Positions 6,836 to 14,986 of a stretch of DNA of 64,000 bases are shown piece by piece. The notes beneath the pieces were generated by a model. The model ran no database searches. It saw only the letters and a list, made by a program, of their open reading frames with translations, and was not told the origin of the DNA. Every line of letters begins with the position of its first letter. Positions within the stretch are counted from its first letter, which is position 1. Made by a program: the position numbers and the translations under genes. Origin of the DNA: an uncultured Rikenellaceae bacterium (lineage in GTDB: Bacteria > Bacteroidota > Bacteroidia > Bacteroidales > Rikenellaceae); assembly GCA_949287525.1 (NCBI GenBank), contig CASEGL010000002.1, positions 113,171-177,170 on the forward strand. The letters run 5' to 3'.

Positions 6836-8952
6836 CTACGGAATCGCCGTGCTGCCTGCCTTGTGCGGACGGGGAGGTGCGGTGTCGGTGCCTGGGTGCA
6901 GGGTGATGCGCCCGTCGCGGACGGCGATCGGCGCAAAGGCATGCCGGACGACACGCCGCATGGCAGGCGGCGACAGCGGTGCAAAGGGGACGATGCCGTC
7001 GGCCCGTTCCGGCAGGTCGGCCGGCAGTCGGCGGATGGCGGCATGCTGCCGGTTCGGCGCAACATCATCCGGCGCGGTGTCGGTACGGTAGCCGATCCGC
7101 TCCCCGTCGTCCTCCTGCGGGGTGTCGAGAGTCATGACGATTACCGTATGGCGGAAATCGGTACGCTGCCCGTCGTCGGAGACCAGCGTGCCGTTCTCGC
7201 AGATCTCCCGCAGCAGCGGGAAAAAGTCCGGATGCGCCCGATCGATATGTTGCAGCAGTACGACCGATGCGGGGCGCTGCCGGACGGCGTCGGTAAGTGT
7301 GCCTCCCCCGTCCGGATCCGAAGGCGGGGCGGTCAGGCGAGCGAGGCGGATGCGGTCGGCGTAGGCGGCCATGTCGAGTCGGATTAGCGCGTCCCGTGTG
7401 CCGAACAGCGTGGCAGCCAGCTCCTCTGCCAGTTTCCGTTTGCCGGAGCCGGCAGGCCCGACGAAGAGCAGGATGCTGGAGGGGCGGTCGGGGTCGTTCA
7501 GCCCCGTATGCATCCGGCCGACCGTGCGGATGACCTCCGCAATGGCCCGATCCTGTCCGAAAACCGCTGCCGTCAGCTGTTCCGACAGCGTTTGCATGGC
7601 ATCGGCGCCGGTGTTCGGGAGCGGAATGCCGCTCATCTCTTCGGCGGCACGACGCATGGTGTCGGCCGTGACCAGGCGGGAGGCGGGTGCGGTTCCGGCT
7701 TCGGCCGGCGGGGAGGGGGTGACGGAGGCGTCCAGGCGCGCTCCGGCTTCGTCGAGCAGGTCGATCGCCTTGTCCGGAAAGTTGCGGCCGGTCAGGTAAC
7801 GGTCGGCCAGCCCGACGCAGGCCCGCAGCGCCTCGTCGGTGTAGCGCACGCCGTGGTGTTGCTCGTAGCGGGGGCTGAGGCGGTGGAGAATGGTCTGCGT
7901 CTCTTCGGCTGAGGGCGGCCTGACGGGAACGCACTGGAAGCGCCGCGCCAAGGCATCGTCGCGGGCGACGGAGCGGCGGTATTCGACTGAAGTGGTGGCG
8001 CCGATGCAGGGGAAGGTTCCTCTGGCCAGCGCCGGTTTCAACAGGTTGGCGACATCCAGGCCGCCCTGCCGGACGGCGCCCGCCCCGACGATCAGGTGGA
8101 TCTCGTCGATGAACAGGATAATGTCCCGATGGCGCTCAATCCATTTCAGCAGGGAGTGGACACGCTTTTCGAATTCTCCGCGGTATTTTGTGCCGGCGAT
8201 CAGGGCGGCCATGTCGAGCGAAAGGATGCGCTTGTCGCGCAGGGCGGAGGGGATCTGTCCCGCCGCGATCCGGTTGGCCAGCCCTTCCACGAGGGCGCTT
8301 TTGCCTACGCCGGCCTCGCCGATCAGCAGCGGGTTGTTTTTCTTCCGCCGGCTGAGGATGCGGATCAGCCGTTCGATCTCGCGGTCGCGTCCGATCAGGG
8401 GGTCGAACGATCCGGCTGCTGCGGCACGTGTCAGGTCGGTCGTGAAAGTTTCGGGGGAGGCTGAGTCGTCGGGTTCGTCGGGAACCGGCACAGCCTGTTC
8501 GGCCTCTCCCTCCGGAAGGGGGGTTCCTCGGCGGGCAGCAGGCGGATCATGTCGCAGAGAGCCTCGCCGGATATGGCGTACATGGCGAGGGTGCGGGACG
8601 AGACGAATTGTTCGTTCCGGATCAGGTACAGCAACAGGTGTCCCGTGTGGAGCGGCGCCCCTGCGGAGGTGTCGCCGATCGTTGTCCGCAGCCGGTCGAG
8701 AGCCTGCAACAGTGCGTCGCGGTCGTTGTCGGCGGCCGGTTTCGACAGTGCCGGTTCGTGCTGGATGCGGGTTTTGATCTGCAGCAGTTCCCAGTCGCGG
8801 ACAAAACCGCCCAGCAGGCGGACGGCGTGGCAATCCTTCCGGTCGAGCAGCCACAGGAAGGCCCGGTCGGCAAGATGGCCGCCCTCTTTCCGAACCGCGC
8901 GCAGGGCGGCGGAAAGCGCTTTTTCGAGTATTGCTGTCTGTTTGAAAATCAT
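6836..8952 (-). pseudogene. ClpA-like AAA+ ATPase, frameshifted, with degenerate second ATPase domain
   Basis: Two frames together encode about 705 residues of a two-domain Clp ATPase. The first frame (ATG at 8950-8952) encodes a Clp N-domain-like helical region. It leaves frame at a run of six C on the coding strand (8518-8523); one more C would continue as EEPPLPEGEAEQ into the second frame. That frame then has a normal first AAA+ module: Walker A GEAGVGKSALVEGLA, pore loop TKYRGEFEKRV, Walker B IILFIDEIH and arginine finger ALARRFQ. The second module is decayed: GPAGSGKRK (Thr replaced by Arg), VVLLQHIDRAH where DE is expected, no aromatic pore loop, and a C-terminus that stops about 70 residues early, before sensor 2. 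It may be a pseudogene, a one-base sequencing error in a regulator with a dead second ring, or both. If made, it would unfold proteins or act as an adaptor. Confidence 0.8.
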
Positions 8953-9275
8953 CGGGTATAGGTTGTTGTTTTACATAAAAAACGGTTATATGTGTCCGCG
9001 TATTTCGCAAGATGGTTTTTGTTTTGTGTAATCTGTTGGTATGCAGTGTGTAAGATAGTGCGGAATACGCATTTGTACTTAACCGGACGGCGGAATATGG
9101 CAGCAGACAAGCGGCCGGCCGTTCGCCGGAAAGGCAATTGCATCGCAGGCGGAGCAGTTTGCAGGCGGGGCGGCGCTCCCGGTCCGTCTGTGCTTTTTAT
9201 TCGGGAAAGTATTTTTTCGGGGCGATGTTTTTCGTAACTTGCACTGAATTGATATTCATCTGATGCGATTCGTGT
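8953..9275. other. Intergenic region between Clp-like gene and MerR regulator
   Basis: This 323-base divergent spacer holds no convincing gene. It has lower GC near 8960-9060. A near-consensus -7 element for the plus strand, TAACTTG, lies at 9235-9241, 35 bases before the MerR start, without a clear -33 element. I found no clear promoter for the minus-strand gene and no RNA gene. Confidence 0.5.
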
Positions 9276-9944
9276 ATGCAGGAGATCGAGCATAAGAAAA
9301 ACAAAGTGTATTATACGATGGGCGAAGTGGCCGAGATGTTCGACGTGAATCCGTCGCTGCTGCGCTATTGGGAGCAGGAGTTCGACATCCTGAAGCCGCA
9401 TCGGAACAAAAAGGGAAACCGCTTGTTTACGCCCAAGGATGTGGACAACATCCGGATCATCTACCACCTGCTCAAGGAGCGCAAGATGAAGATCGAGGTG
9501 GCGCGCAAGTACATCCGCGACTGTCGCAAGGAGGTCGATCGCGACGCCGAGATCACCGAGCACCTGATGCGCATACGGGCGATTCTGCTGGAGATCAGGC
9601 AGGACCTTTCCATGGGCGGCATTGTCGTCGACAACGGCGAGGAGGCCGACGAGGAGCCGGTTGGCTGCAGGGCGGCGGAGCCGGCGGCAGCCGAACCCTC
9701 CGCTGCGGAGGAGACGCCCGAACCGGCTCAGAAGGCCCCGGCCGTGACGCCCCGCCCCCCGTTCGAGGAGCAGATGCTGTTCGAGGTGGCCGTACCGCTC
9801 GAACTGCCGGCCGAGCCGGTGGTCGATGAGGGGTTTGCCTCGGCCAAAGCGGCTTTCGAGGGCAAGGCGGCTCCCCAGGAGACGGCCGAAGAGGAAACGG
9901 CGGTGAGAAGCCGTCCGCAAATCATCGAGCAGACGTTGTTCTGA
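9276..9944 (+). CDS. MerR-family transcriptional regulator with acidic Ala/Pro-rich tail
   Basis: A 222-residue protein. Residues ~12-85 are a MerR winged helix: YYTMGEVAEMFDVNPSLLRYW, written here as MGEVAEMFDVNPSLLRYWE, then RNKKGNRLFTPKDVDNIR. A short helix follows (to about residue 120). The remaining ~100 residues are rich in E, A and P, and contain the short motif EQMLF; the protein ends in EQTLF, so the same EQxLF element occurs twice. There are no cysteine or drug-binding motifs of metal- or drug-sensing MerR proteins. This form (MerR domain, ~110 residues, then variable tail) is common in Bacteroidota and sits next to nif3-like and zinc-ribbon genes, with which it probably forms an operon (24 and 17 bases between genes). 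The regulated genes are unknown. Confidence 0.88.
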   Translation: MQEIEHKKNKVYYTMGEVAEMFDVNPSLLRYWEQEFDILKPHRNKKGNRLFTPKDVDNIRIIYHLLKERKMKIEVARKYIRDCRKEVDRDAEITEHLMRIRAILLEIRQDLSMGGIVVDNGEEADEEPVGCRAAEPAAAEPSAAEETPEPAQKAPAVTPRPPFEEQMLFEVAVPLELPAEPVVDEGFASAKAAFEGKAAPQETAEEETAVRSRPQIIEQTLF

Positions 9945-9967
9945 GTCCTGACCGAATATTTGAGAGC

Positions 9968-10753
9968 ATGAAGATACGGGAAATCGTTGCGCCGCTCGAG
10001 GAGTTCGCTCCGCTGGCGCTTCAGGAGCATTACGACAATGCGGGGCTGATCGTCGGCGACCCCGACGACGAGGCCGATGCCGCGCTGGTGTGTGTCGATG
10101 TGACCGAGGCGGTGCTGGAAGAGGCTGTCGCCCGGGGTATCCGGCTGGTGATCGCCCATCATCCGCTGGTGTTCCATCCGCTCAAGCGGCTCTCCAGTGC
10201 GACCTATATCGAGCGTGCCGTGCGGTTGGCTATCCGCGAGGGCATCGCCGTGTATGCCTGCCACACCAATCTCGACAGCGCGCCGCAGGGCATGAGCCAT
10301 GCGCTGGGCCGTCAGCTGGGTCTCCGCGACATGGAGTTGCTGACCCCGTCCGATGCGGCCGCCGGAGCCGGTTTCGGTGTCGTGGGGCGTCCGGAGCGGG
10401 AGATGCCGACGGCAGACTTCCTGCGCATGGTACGCGAGCGGCTGGGGACGGGTGCTGTCCGCCACAGCGCGCTGGTGCGTCCGACGGTGCGCCGCGTGGC
10501 GCTGTGTACGGGTGCGGGCGCCTCGATGATGGCCGATGCGCGGCGGCGTGGGGCCGACCTGTATATTTCGGCCGATTTCCGCTACAACGATTTTCTGGAT
10601 GCGGACAACGATCTGGTGATCGCCGATGTGGGGCATTTCGAGAGCGAATATTGCGCCATCTCGCTTATCTGTGAAATTATTAGAAAAAAAATAACTAATT
10701 TTGCGCTTCATAGGAGCGAACGATCGGTCAATCCTGTGAACTATTTGGTGTAA
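9968..10753 (+). CDS. Nif3-like dinuclear metal-centre protein (YbgI/YqfO family)
   Basis: A 261-residue protein of the Nif3 family, which forms toroidal hexamers with a two-metal site per subunit. Metal-binding residues are visible in IAHHPLVFHPLKR, YACHTNLDS and near the end IADVGHFESEY. Many Bacteroidota relatives are about 365 residues with an inserted PII-like domain; this one lacks the insert and resembles E. coli YbgI in size. Biochemical function is debated (GTP cyclohydrolase-like fold, possible metal-dependent hydrolase or metal chaperone). It lies between the MerR gene and the zinc-ribbon gene, an arrangement conserved in the phylum. Confidence 0.92.
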   Translation: MKIREIVAPLEEFAPLALQEHYDNAGLIVGDPDDEADAALVCVDVTEAVLEEAVARGIRLVIAHHPLVFHPLKRLSSATYIERAVRLAIREGIAVYACHTNLDSAPQGMSHALGRQLGLRDMELLTPSDAAAGAGFGVVGRPEREMPTADFLRMVRERLGTGAVRHSALVRPTVRRVALCTGAGASMMADARRRGADLYISADFRYNDFLDADNDLVIADVGHFESEYCAISLICEIIRKKITNFALHRSERSVNPVNYLV

Positions 10754-10769
10754 GCAAAGAACGACAGAT

Positions 10770-11552
10770 ATGGCAACAAGCAGAAGAACGACGGATGCCG
10801 TCGATTACTCGATGCAGGAGAAGATTATGGCGCTCTACGATCTCCAGAAGATCGATTCCAAGATCGACGCCATCAACAAAATCAAAGGTGTGCTTCCGAC
10901 CGAAGTGCAGGATCTGGAGGATGAGGTAGCCGGCCTCCAGACCCGTATCGACAATATCAAGGCCGGCATCGACGACCTGAACCTGCGGGTAAAACAGGCC
11001 AAGGAGGATACCGAACAGGCCAAAATGCAGATCGCCAAATACAACGAGCAGCAGAAGAATGTCCGCAACAACCGCGAATTCGATGCAATCAACAAGGAGA
11101 TCGAATACCAGGAGCTGCAGATTCAGCTGAACGACAAGCATATCAAGGAGTACACGGCCGACGTGAAGACCAAGAAGAAACAGATCGAGGAAGCCGAAGC
11201 CGTGCTGGCCGAGCGCAAGATCGACCTGGAGGCCAAACGGACCGAGCTGAACAGCATCGACGACGAGACGGCCGATGAGATGGCTCGTCTGAAGGCGGAA
11301 GAGGCGCAGGCCATGGCCAAGATCGACGAACGGCTGCTGGCCGCCTACTCGCGCATCCGTTCCAATGTGCGCAACGGTCTGGCTGTCGTGACGGTCAAGA
11401 GGGATGCGTGCGGCGGCTGCTTCAACCGGATTCCCCCGCAGCGTCAGTATGAGATCCGTCAGAACAAGAAGATCATCGTCTGCGAATATTGCGGCCGCAT
11501 CCTCGTGTCCGACGAACTCTACGAAGAGGAGCATAAGGACATCGAGGCATAG
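10770..11552 (+). CDS. Coiled-coil protein with C4 zinc ribbon (zf-RING_7 family)
   Basis: A 260-residue protein. Residues ~20-190 form a long antiparallel coiled coil (heptads rich in K, E, Q, I and L). The last ~60 residues hold a four-cysteine zinc ribbon, CGGCFNRIPPQRQ followed by CEYCGRILV. The family is widespread and often adjacent to nif3 in genomes; members have been proposed to bind nucleic acid or act as scaffolds, with no firm function. A strong terminator follows at 11588-11615, which closes the three-gene operon that starts with the MerR gene. Confidence 0.9.
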   Translation: MATSRRTTDAVDYSMQEKIMALYDLQKIDSKIDAINKIKGVLPTEVQDLEDEVAGLQTRIDNIKAGIDDLNLRVKQAKEDTEQAKMQIAKYNEQQKNVRNNREFDAINKEIEYQELQIQLNDKHIKEYTADVKTKKKQIEEAEAVLAERKIDLEAKRTELNSIDDETADEMARLKAEEAQAMAKIDERLLAAYSRIRSNVRNGLAVVTVKRDACGGCFNRIPPQRQYEIRQNKKIIVCEYCGRILVSDELYEEEHKDIEA

Positions 11553-11587
11553 GCGGTGGAAGGGGGCTTCCTGCCGGACACAGAGGA

Positions 11588-11615
11588 GGGCGACGGACAA
11601 TCCGTCGCCCTTTTC
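11588..11615 (+). terminator. Terminator after the zinc-ribbon gene
   Basis: GGGCGACGGA and TCCGTCGCCC form a perfect 10-base stem with a CAA loop, followed by TTTTCTTT. Confidence 0.9.
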
Positions 11616-11779
11616 TTTGGTGCGGCGCGGGGAGCGGCCGCTGCAATATCCGCCGGCCTGGCTGCGTTAGCCGGTCGGGGTCATGTGTCCGGCACGGCCT
11701 CCGGCCGCGGGCGGGGCGGAAAACGGAACGTTTCGTGCAGGAATGTTCCCGACATTCGCGGGACTGCCCGTTAATTTAT

Positions 11780-11787
11780 TATTTTTG
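11780..11787 (+). promoter_or_regulatory. -7 element before the LytM-like/dxr/rseP genes
   Basis: TATTTTTG matches TAnnTTTG and lies 19 bases before the ATG of the LytM-like gene, in the only AT-rich stretch of the spacer. No TTG occurs at the usual -33 distance. Confidence 0.5.
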
Positions 11788-11806
11788 TGAATTGTTCGTT
11801 TACGAT

Positions 11807-12700
11807 ATGGAAAATCCGAGCGAGAAAGATCAGACGAAAAAAGGCGGGTTCCGTTACTGGGTGCAGCATTTCAATGAGAAGCACCGCGTCAGTGTGCGCA
11901 GCCGTCGCGAAGACCATGAAGTATGGCACTTCTACATCAGCCCCCTGCGGGCCACGTTGGCGGCGCTGGGTCTGCTGATCGTCCTGTTCGCCGTGGTCGT
12001 GACGGCCGTGGTCTATACGCCCGTATTGGACACGCTGCCCGGCTATCCTGGCCGTCAGGCGCGTAAACTGTTGATGGAAAACCTCGAACGGCTCGATTCG
12101 CTGGAGCAGAACGTGCGGATCATGCAGCGGTATGCCAATGACGTGTCGCTGATCCTGGCCGGCGAGGTGCCTCCGGTTGCGATGAGACGGTCGGCGGATA
12201 CGGTGGCACACGAACGGGCGCTGGTGCCGCCTTCGGCAGCCGATTCGCTGCTGCGCGCCCAGATCGAGGGCGAGGGGCGTTATGCCCTCAATGTGCAGGG
12301 AGCCGAATATGGCGGCGAGGCGGTATCCCGTCGGGAACTGGCCGCTCCGGTTCGGGGCAGGGTGTCGGAGCCGTTCGACCCGTTGCACGGCATCTATGGC
12401 GTCGTAGTGGAGCCGGAAGGGGCGCAGCAGGTGCTGGCCGTCATGGCCGGTACGGTCGTGATGGAGCAGTGGACTCCGGCCGACGGCAACGTGATCGCCA
12501 TCCAGCATGCGGACGGCTACCTGTCGTGTTACAAGCATGTCGGCGAGTCGCTGCGGCGCACGGGCGACCGCGTGCAGGCCGGTGAGGCTTTGGGATATAT
12601 CGGCGGAGACGACGATCCCCATGCCGAGGAGGATTTCGTGTTCGAGTTGTGGATCGAGGGAATGGCTGTGAATCCGCAGAACTATATTATCTTTCAATAG
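11807..12700 (+). CDS. LytM/M23-domain envelope protein, probably catalytically inactive
   Basis: A 297-residue inner-membrane protein: a cytoplasmic, charged N-terminus of about 50 residues, one membrane helix (AALGLLIVLFAVVVTAVVY), a short coiled coil (LLMENLERLDSLEQNVRIM), and a C-terminal LytM domain. The domain fold is clear from GNVIAIQHADGYLSCYKHV and VQAGEALGYIGG. However, the zinc ligands look lost: the usual HxGxD reads IYGVVV, and the usual HLHFE reads DFVFE; only the His of YKHV remains. Such degenerate LytM proteins (EnvC and NlpD in E. coli) activate amidases rather than cut peptidoglycan, so a regulatory role is a fair inference. It is followed within five bases by dxr. Start chosen at ATG 11807, just after the -7 element. 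Confidence 0.85.
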   Translation: MENPSEKDQTKKGGFRYWVQHFNEKHRVSVRSRREDHEVWHFYISPLRATLAALGLLIVLFAVVVTAVVYTPVLDTLPGYPGRQARKLLMENLERLDSLEQNVRIMQRYANDVSLILAGEVPPVAMRRSADTVAHERALVPPSAADSLLRAQIEGEGRYALNVQGAEYGGEAVSRRELAAPVRGRVSEPFDPLHGIYGVVVEPEGAQQVLAVMAGTVVMEQWTPADGNVIAIQHADGYLSCYKHVGESLRRTGDRVQAGEALGYIGGDDDPHAEEDFVFELWIEGMAVNPQNYIIFQ

Positions 12701-12705
12701 ACGTT

Positions 12706-13854
12706 ATGAAGCAGAAGATCGCGTTGCTGGGATCGACCGGTTCGATCGGCGAGCAGACGCTCGATGTGGTACGCAAACACGGCGATCGGTTCGAGGCAAC
12801 CGTACTGACCGCAGGGAAAAATTGGAAAAGGCTGGCCGAACAGGCTGTCGAATTCGGCCCCGATGCGGTGGTGATTGCCGACGAGCGTTTCTACGGCGAT
12901 CTGCGTGATGCGCTGGCCGACCGTCCCGTGAAGGTGTATGCGGGAGCCGATGCCATCGAACAGGTGGTGCGCGGCGGCAGTGTGGACACGGTGGTCAATG
13001 CCCTGGTCGGCTATGCGGGCATGATGCCTTCGCTGGCGGCCGTGGAGACGGGCAAGAAGCTGGCGCTGGCTAACAAGGAGAGCCTCGTGATCGCCGGCCG
13101 GCAGATCATCGAAACGGCATCGCGTACGGGGGCGCCCATCCTGCCCGTCGATTCGGAGCATTCGGCGATTTTCCAGTCGCTGGTGGGCGAGACGACGCCT
13201 GCCCGCCGGCTGATCCTGACGGCATCGGGAGGCCCGTTCCGTACCACGCCCAGGGAGCGGCTGGCCGAAATGACCGCCCGCGAGGCGTTGCGACACCCCA
13301 ACTGGAGCATGGGTGCCAAAATAACGGTCGATTCCTCGACGTTGGTAAACAAGGGATTCGAGGTGATCGAGGCGCACTGGCTCTTCGGCATGCCGGCCGA
13401 GCGGATCGACGTGCTGGTACATCCCCAGTCGGTCGTCCACTCCATGGTGGAGTTCGAGGACGGTGCGGTCAAGGCGCAGCTCGGCACCCCCGACATGCGG
13501 CTGCCGATCCAGTATGCGCTCACGTTTCCCGAACGTTTTTCGTACGGCGGCGACCGGCTCGACCTGGCGCGCACGGCGACCCTCACCTTCGAGGAGCCGG
13601 ATCGGGAGAAGTTCCCCGCGCTGGACATCGCCTACGACTGCCTGCGGAAAGGAGGAACGGCACCGTGCGTGATGAATGCCGCCAACGAGGTGGCCGTGGC
13701 CGCTTTTCTGGACGGCCGCATCGGCTATTGCGACATCGTGCGGCTGATCGAGCGGGCGCTGGAGCAGGCTGCTTTCCTGGCGGATCCGACGGTGGCCGAC
13801 TATCAGGCGTGCGACGCCCAGGTGCGGCGCATGGCGGCGGCCATGATCCGGTAA
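12706..13854 (+). CDS. dxr: 1-deoxy-D-xylulose 5-phosphate reductoisomerase
   Basis: A 382-residue cytoplasmic enzyme that converts DXP to MEP with NADPH, the committed step of the non-mevalonate isoprenoid pathway. The NADPH loop LLGSTGSIGEQTLDVV is at residues 7-22. The substrate and metal sites are visible: ALANKESLV, PVDSEHSAIFQ (metal Asp and Glu), ASGGPFR, HPNWSMGAKITVDSSTLVNK and PCVMNAANEVAV. The length is typical. It starts five bases after the LytM-like gene and is followed 27 bases later by rseP, as is common in bacteria. Confidence 0.98.
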   Translation: MKQKIALLGSTGSIGEQTLDVVRKHGDRFEATVLTAGKNWKRLAEQAVEFGPDAVVIADERFYGDLRDALADRPVKVYAGADAIEQVVRGGSVDTVVNALVGYAGMMPSLAAVETGKKLALANKESLVIAGRQIIETASRTGAPILPVDSEHSAIFQSLVGETTPARRLILTASGGPFRTTPRERLAEMTAREALRHPNWSMGAKITVDSSTLVNKGFEVIEAHWLFGMPAERIDVLVHPQSVVHSMVEFEDGAVKAQLGTPDMRLPIQYALTFPERFSYGGDRLDLARTATLTFEEPDREKFPALDIAYDCLRKGGTAPCVMNAANEVAVAAFLDGRIGYCDIVRLIERALEQAAFLADPTVADYQACDAQVRRMAAAMIR

Positions 13855-13881
13855 GACTACGCATCGGCAAAAGAAGATACG

Positions 13882-14973
13882 ATGGACATTCTGATCAAGA
13901 TACTGCAATTCATTCTGAGTTTTTCGCTGCTCGTGATCGTACACGAGCTGGGACACTTTCTCTTCGCCCGCCTTTTCGGCGTGCGGGTCGAGCAGTTCCA
14001 GCTCTTCTTCGGCCGTCCGCTGTGGTCGGTGACGCGCGGCGGAACCCGCTACGGTGTCGGCTGGATCCCGTTCGGCGGCTACGTGAAGCTGGCCGGCATG
14101 ATCGACGAGAGCATGGATACCGAGCAGATGAAGCACGAGCCGCGCCCCGACGAGTTCCGTGCCAAACCGGCCTGGCAGCGGCTGCTCATCATGGTCGGCG
14201 GCGTGCTGATGAACGTCGTGCTGGCCTTCCTCATCTATGTGGGCATGAGCTGGAAGTGGGGCGACAGCTACCTTTCCACGGACGACATGCGCTACGGTTA
14301 TGTCTTCAGCGAACAGGCCCGCGGGATGGGTTTCCGCGACGGCGACCGCATCCTGTCGGTCAATGGCGAGACCTATGACGACTTCCGCCTGCTGCGGATG
14401 GCGCTGCTGCTCGACCAGCAGGCCGACATCGTCGTGCTGCGCGAGGGCGACACGGTGCGTTTCCGGACGCCCGAAGCCTCGGTGCTGGCCATGGCGGAGG
14501 ATCTCGCCTTCATTACGCCCCGCTATCCGTTCCTCATCGGCCAGGTGGTGCCGGGCAGCGGCGCCGAGGCGGCCGGACTGGCTGCCGGCGACCGGCTGGT
14601 CGGACTCGACGGCGAGGAGTTGCGCTACTTTGACCAGTATATCGAACGCTTCCCAGAGTTGAAGGGGCAGCAGGCCCTGCTCACCGTGGAGCGTGACAGC
14701 GCGGGGGTCGTGCTGCGCCGCGAGGTGCCGGTGGCAGTCTCGCCGGAGGGCATGATCGGTGCGGCGGTGGACATGCTGGCCGTCATGAATATCCTGCCTA
14801 TTCCGGCACTGGATGGCGGGCATGTCCTCTTCCTGCTGGTGGAGGCGATTACGGGGCGGCGCCCGAGCGACAAGTTCATGACCTATGCCCAGATCGTCGG
14901 CATGGTGCTGCTCTTTGCCCTGATGATTTATGCGACGGGCAACGACCTGCAGCGGTTGTTGTTCCCGAAATAG
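13882..14973 (+). CDS. rseP: RseP-type site-2 intramembrane protease, internally shortened
   Basis: A 363-residue zinc intramembrane protease that cleaves anti-sigma factors or membrane-protein remnants. The metal motif HELGH is at residues 21-25 in the first helix; the second metal motif NILPIPALDGGH lies in the late helix. Two PDZ-like segments lie between them (for example GMGFRDGDRILSVNGE and AAGLAAGDRLVGLDGEE). Bacteroidota RseP proteins are normally about 440-450 residues. Here SPEGMIGA runs straight into AVDMLAVMNILPIP, so some 80-95 residues are absent: the periplasmic linker and the first part of the third helix. The frame is intact. Whether the enzyme works is doubtful. It sits between dxr and radA. 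Confidence 0.9.
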   Translation: MDILIKILQFILSFSLLVIVHELGHFLFARLFGVRVEQFQLFFGRPLWSVTRGGTRYGVGWIPFGGYVKLAGMIDESMDTEQMKHEPRPDEFRAKPAWQRLLIMVGGVLMNVVLAFLIYVGMSWKWGDSYLSTDDMRYGYVFSEQARGMGFRDGDRILSVNGETYDDFRLLRMALLLDQQADIVVLREGDTVRFRTPEASVLAMAEDLAFITPRYPFLIGQVVPGSGAEAAGLAAGDRLVGLDGEELRYFDQYIERFPELKGQQALLTVERDSAGVVLRREVPVAVSPEGMIGAAVDMLAVMNILPIPALDGGHVLFLLVEAITGRRPSDKFMTYAQIVGMVLLFALMIYATGNDLQRLLFPK

Positions 14974-14986
14974 AATAGAGAAAGCG

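Noticed and set aside
8992..9237. An 81-codon open frame in the intergenic region
   Set aside because: No homology-like features, no promoter or leader, Arg/Gly-rich second half typical of random GC-rich DNA.
12649..12705. A longer N-terminus for Dxr
   Set aside because: It would overlap the end of the LytM-like gene; the ATG at 12706 places the NADPH loop at the usual distance from the start.
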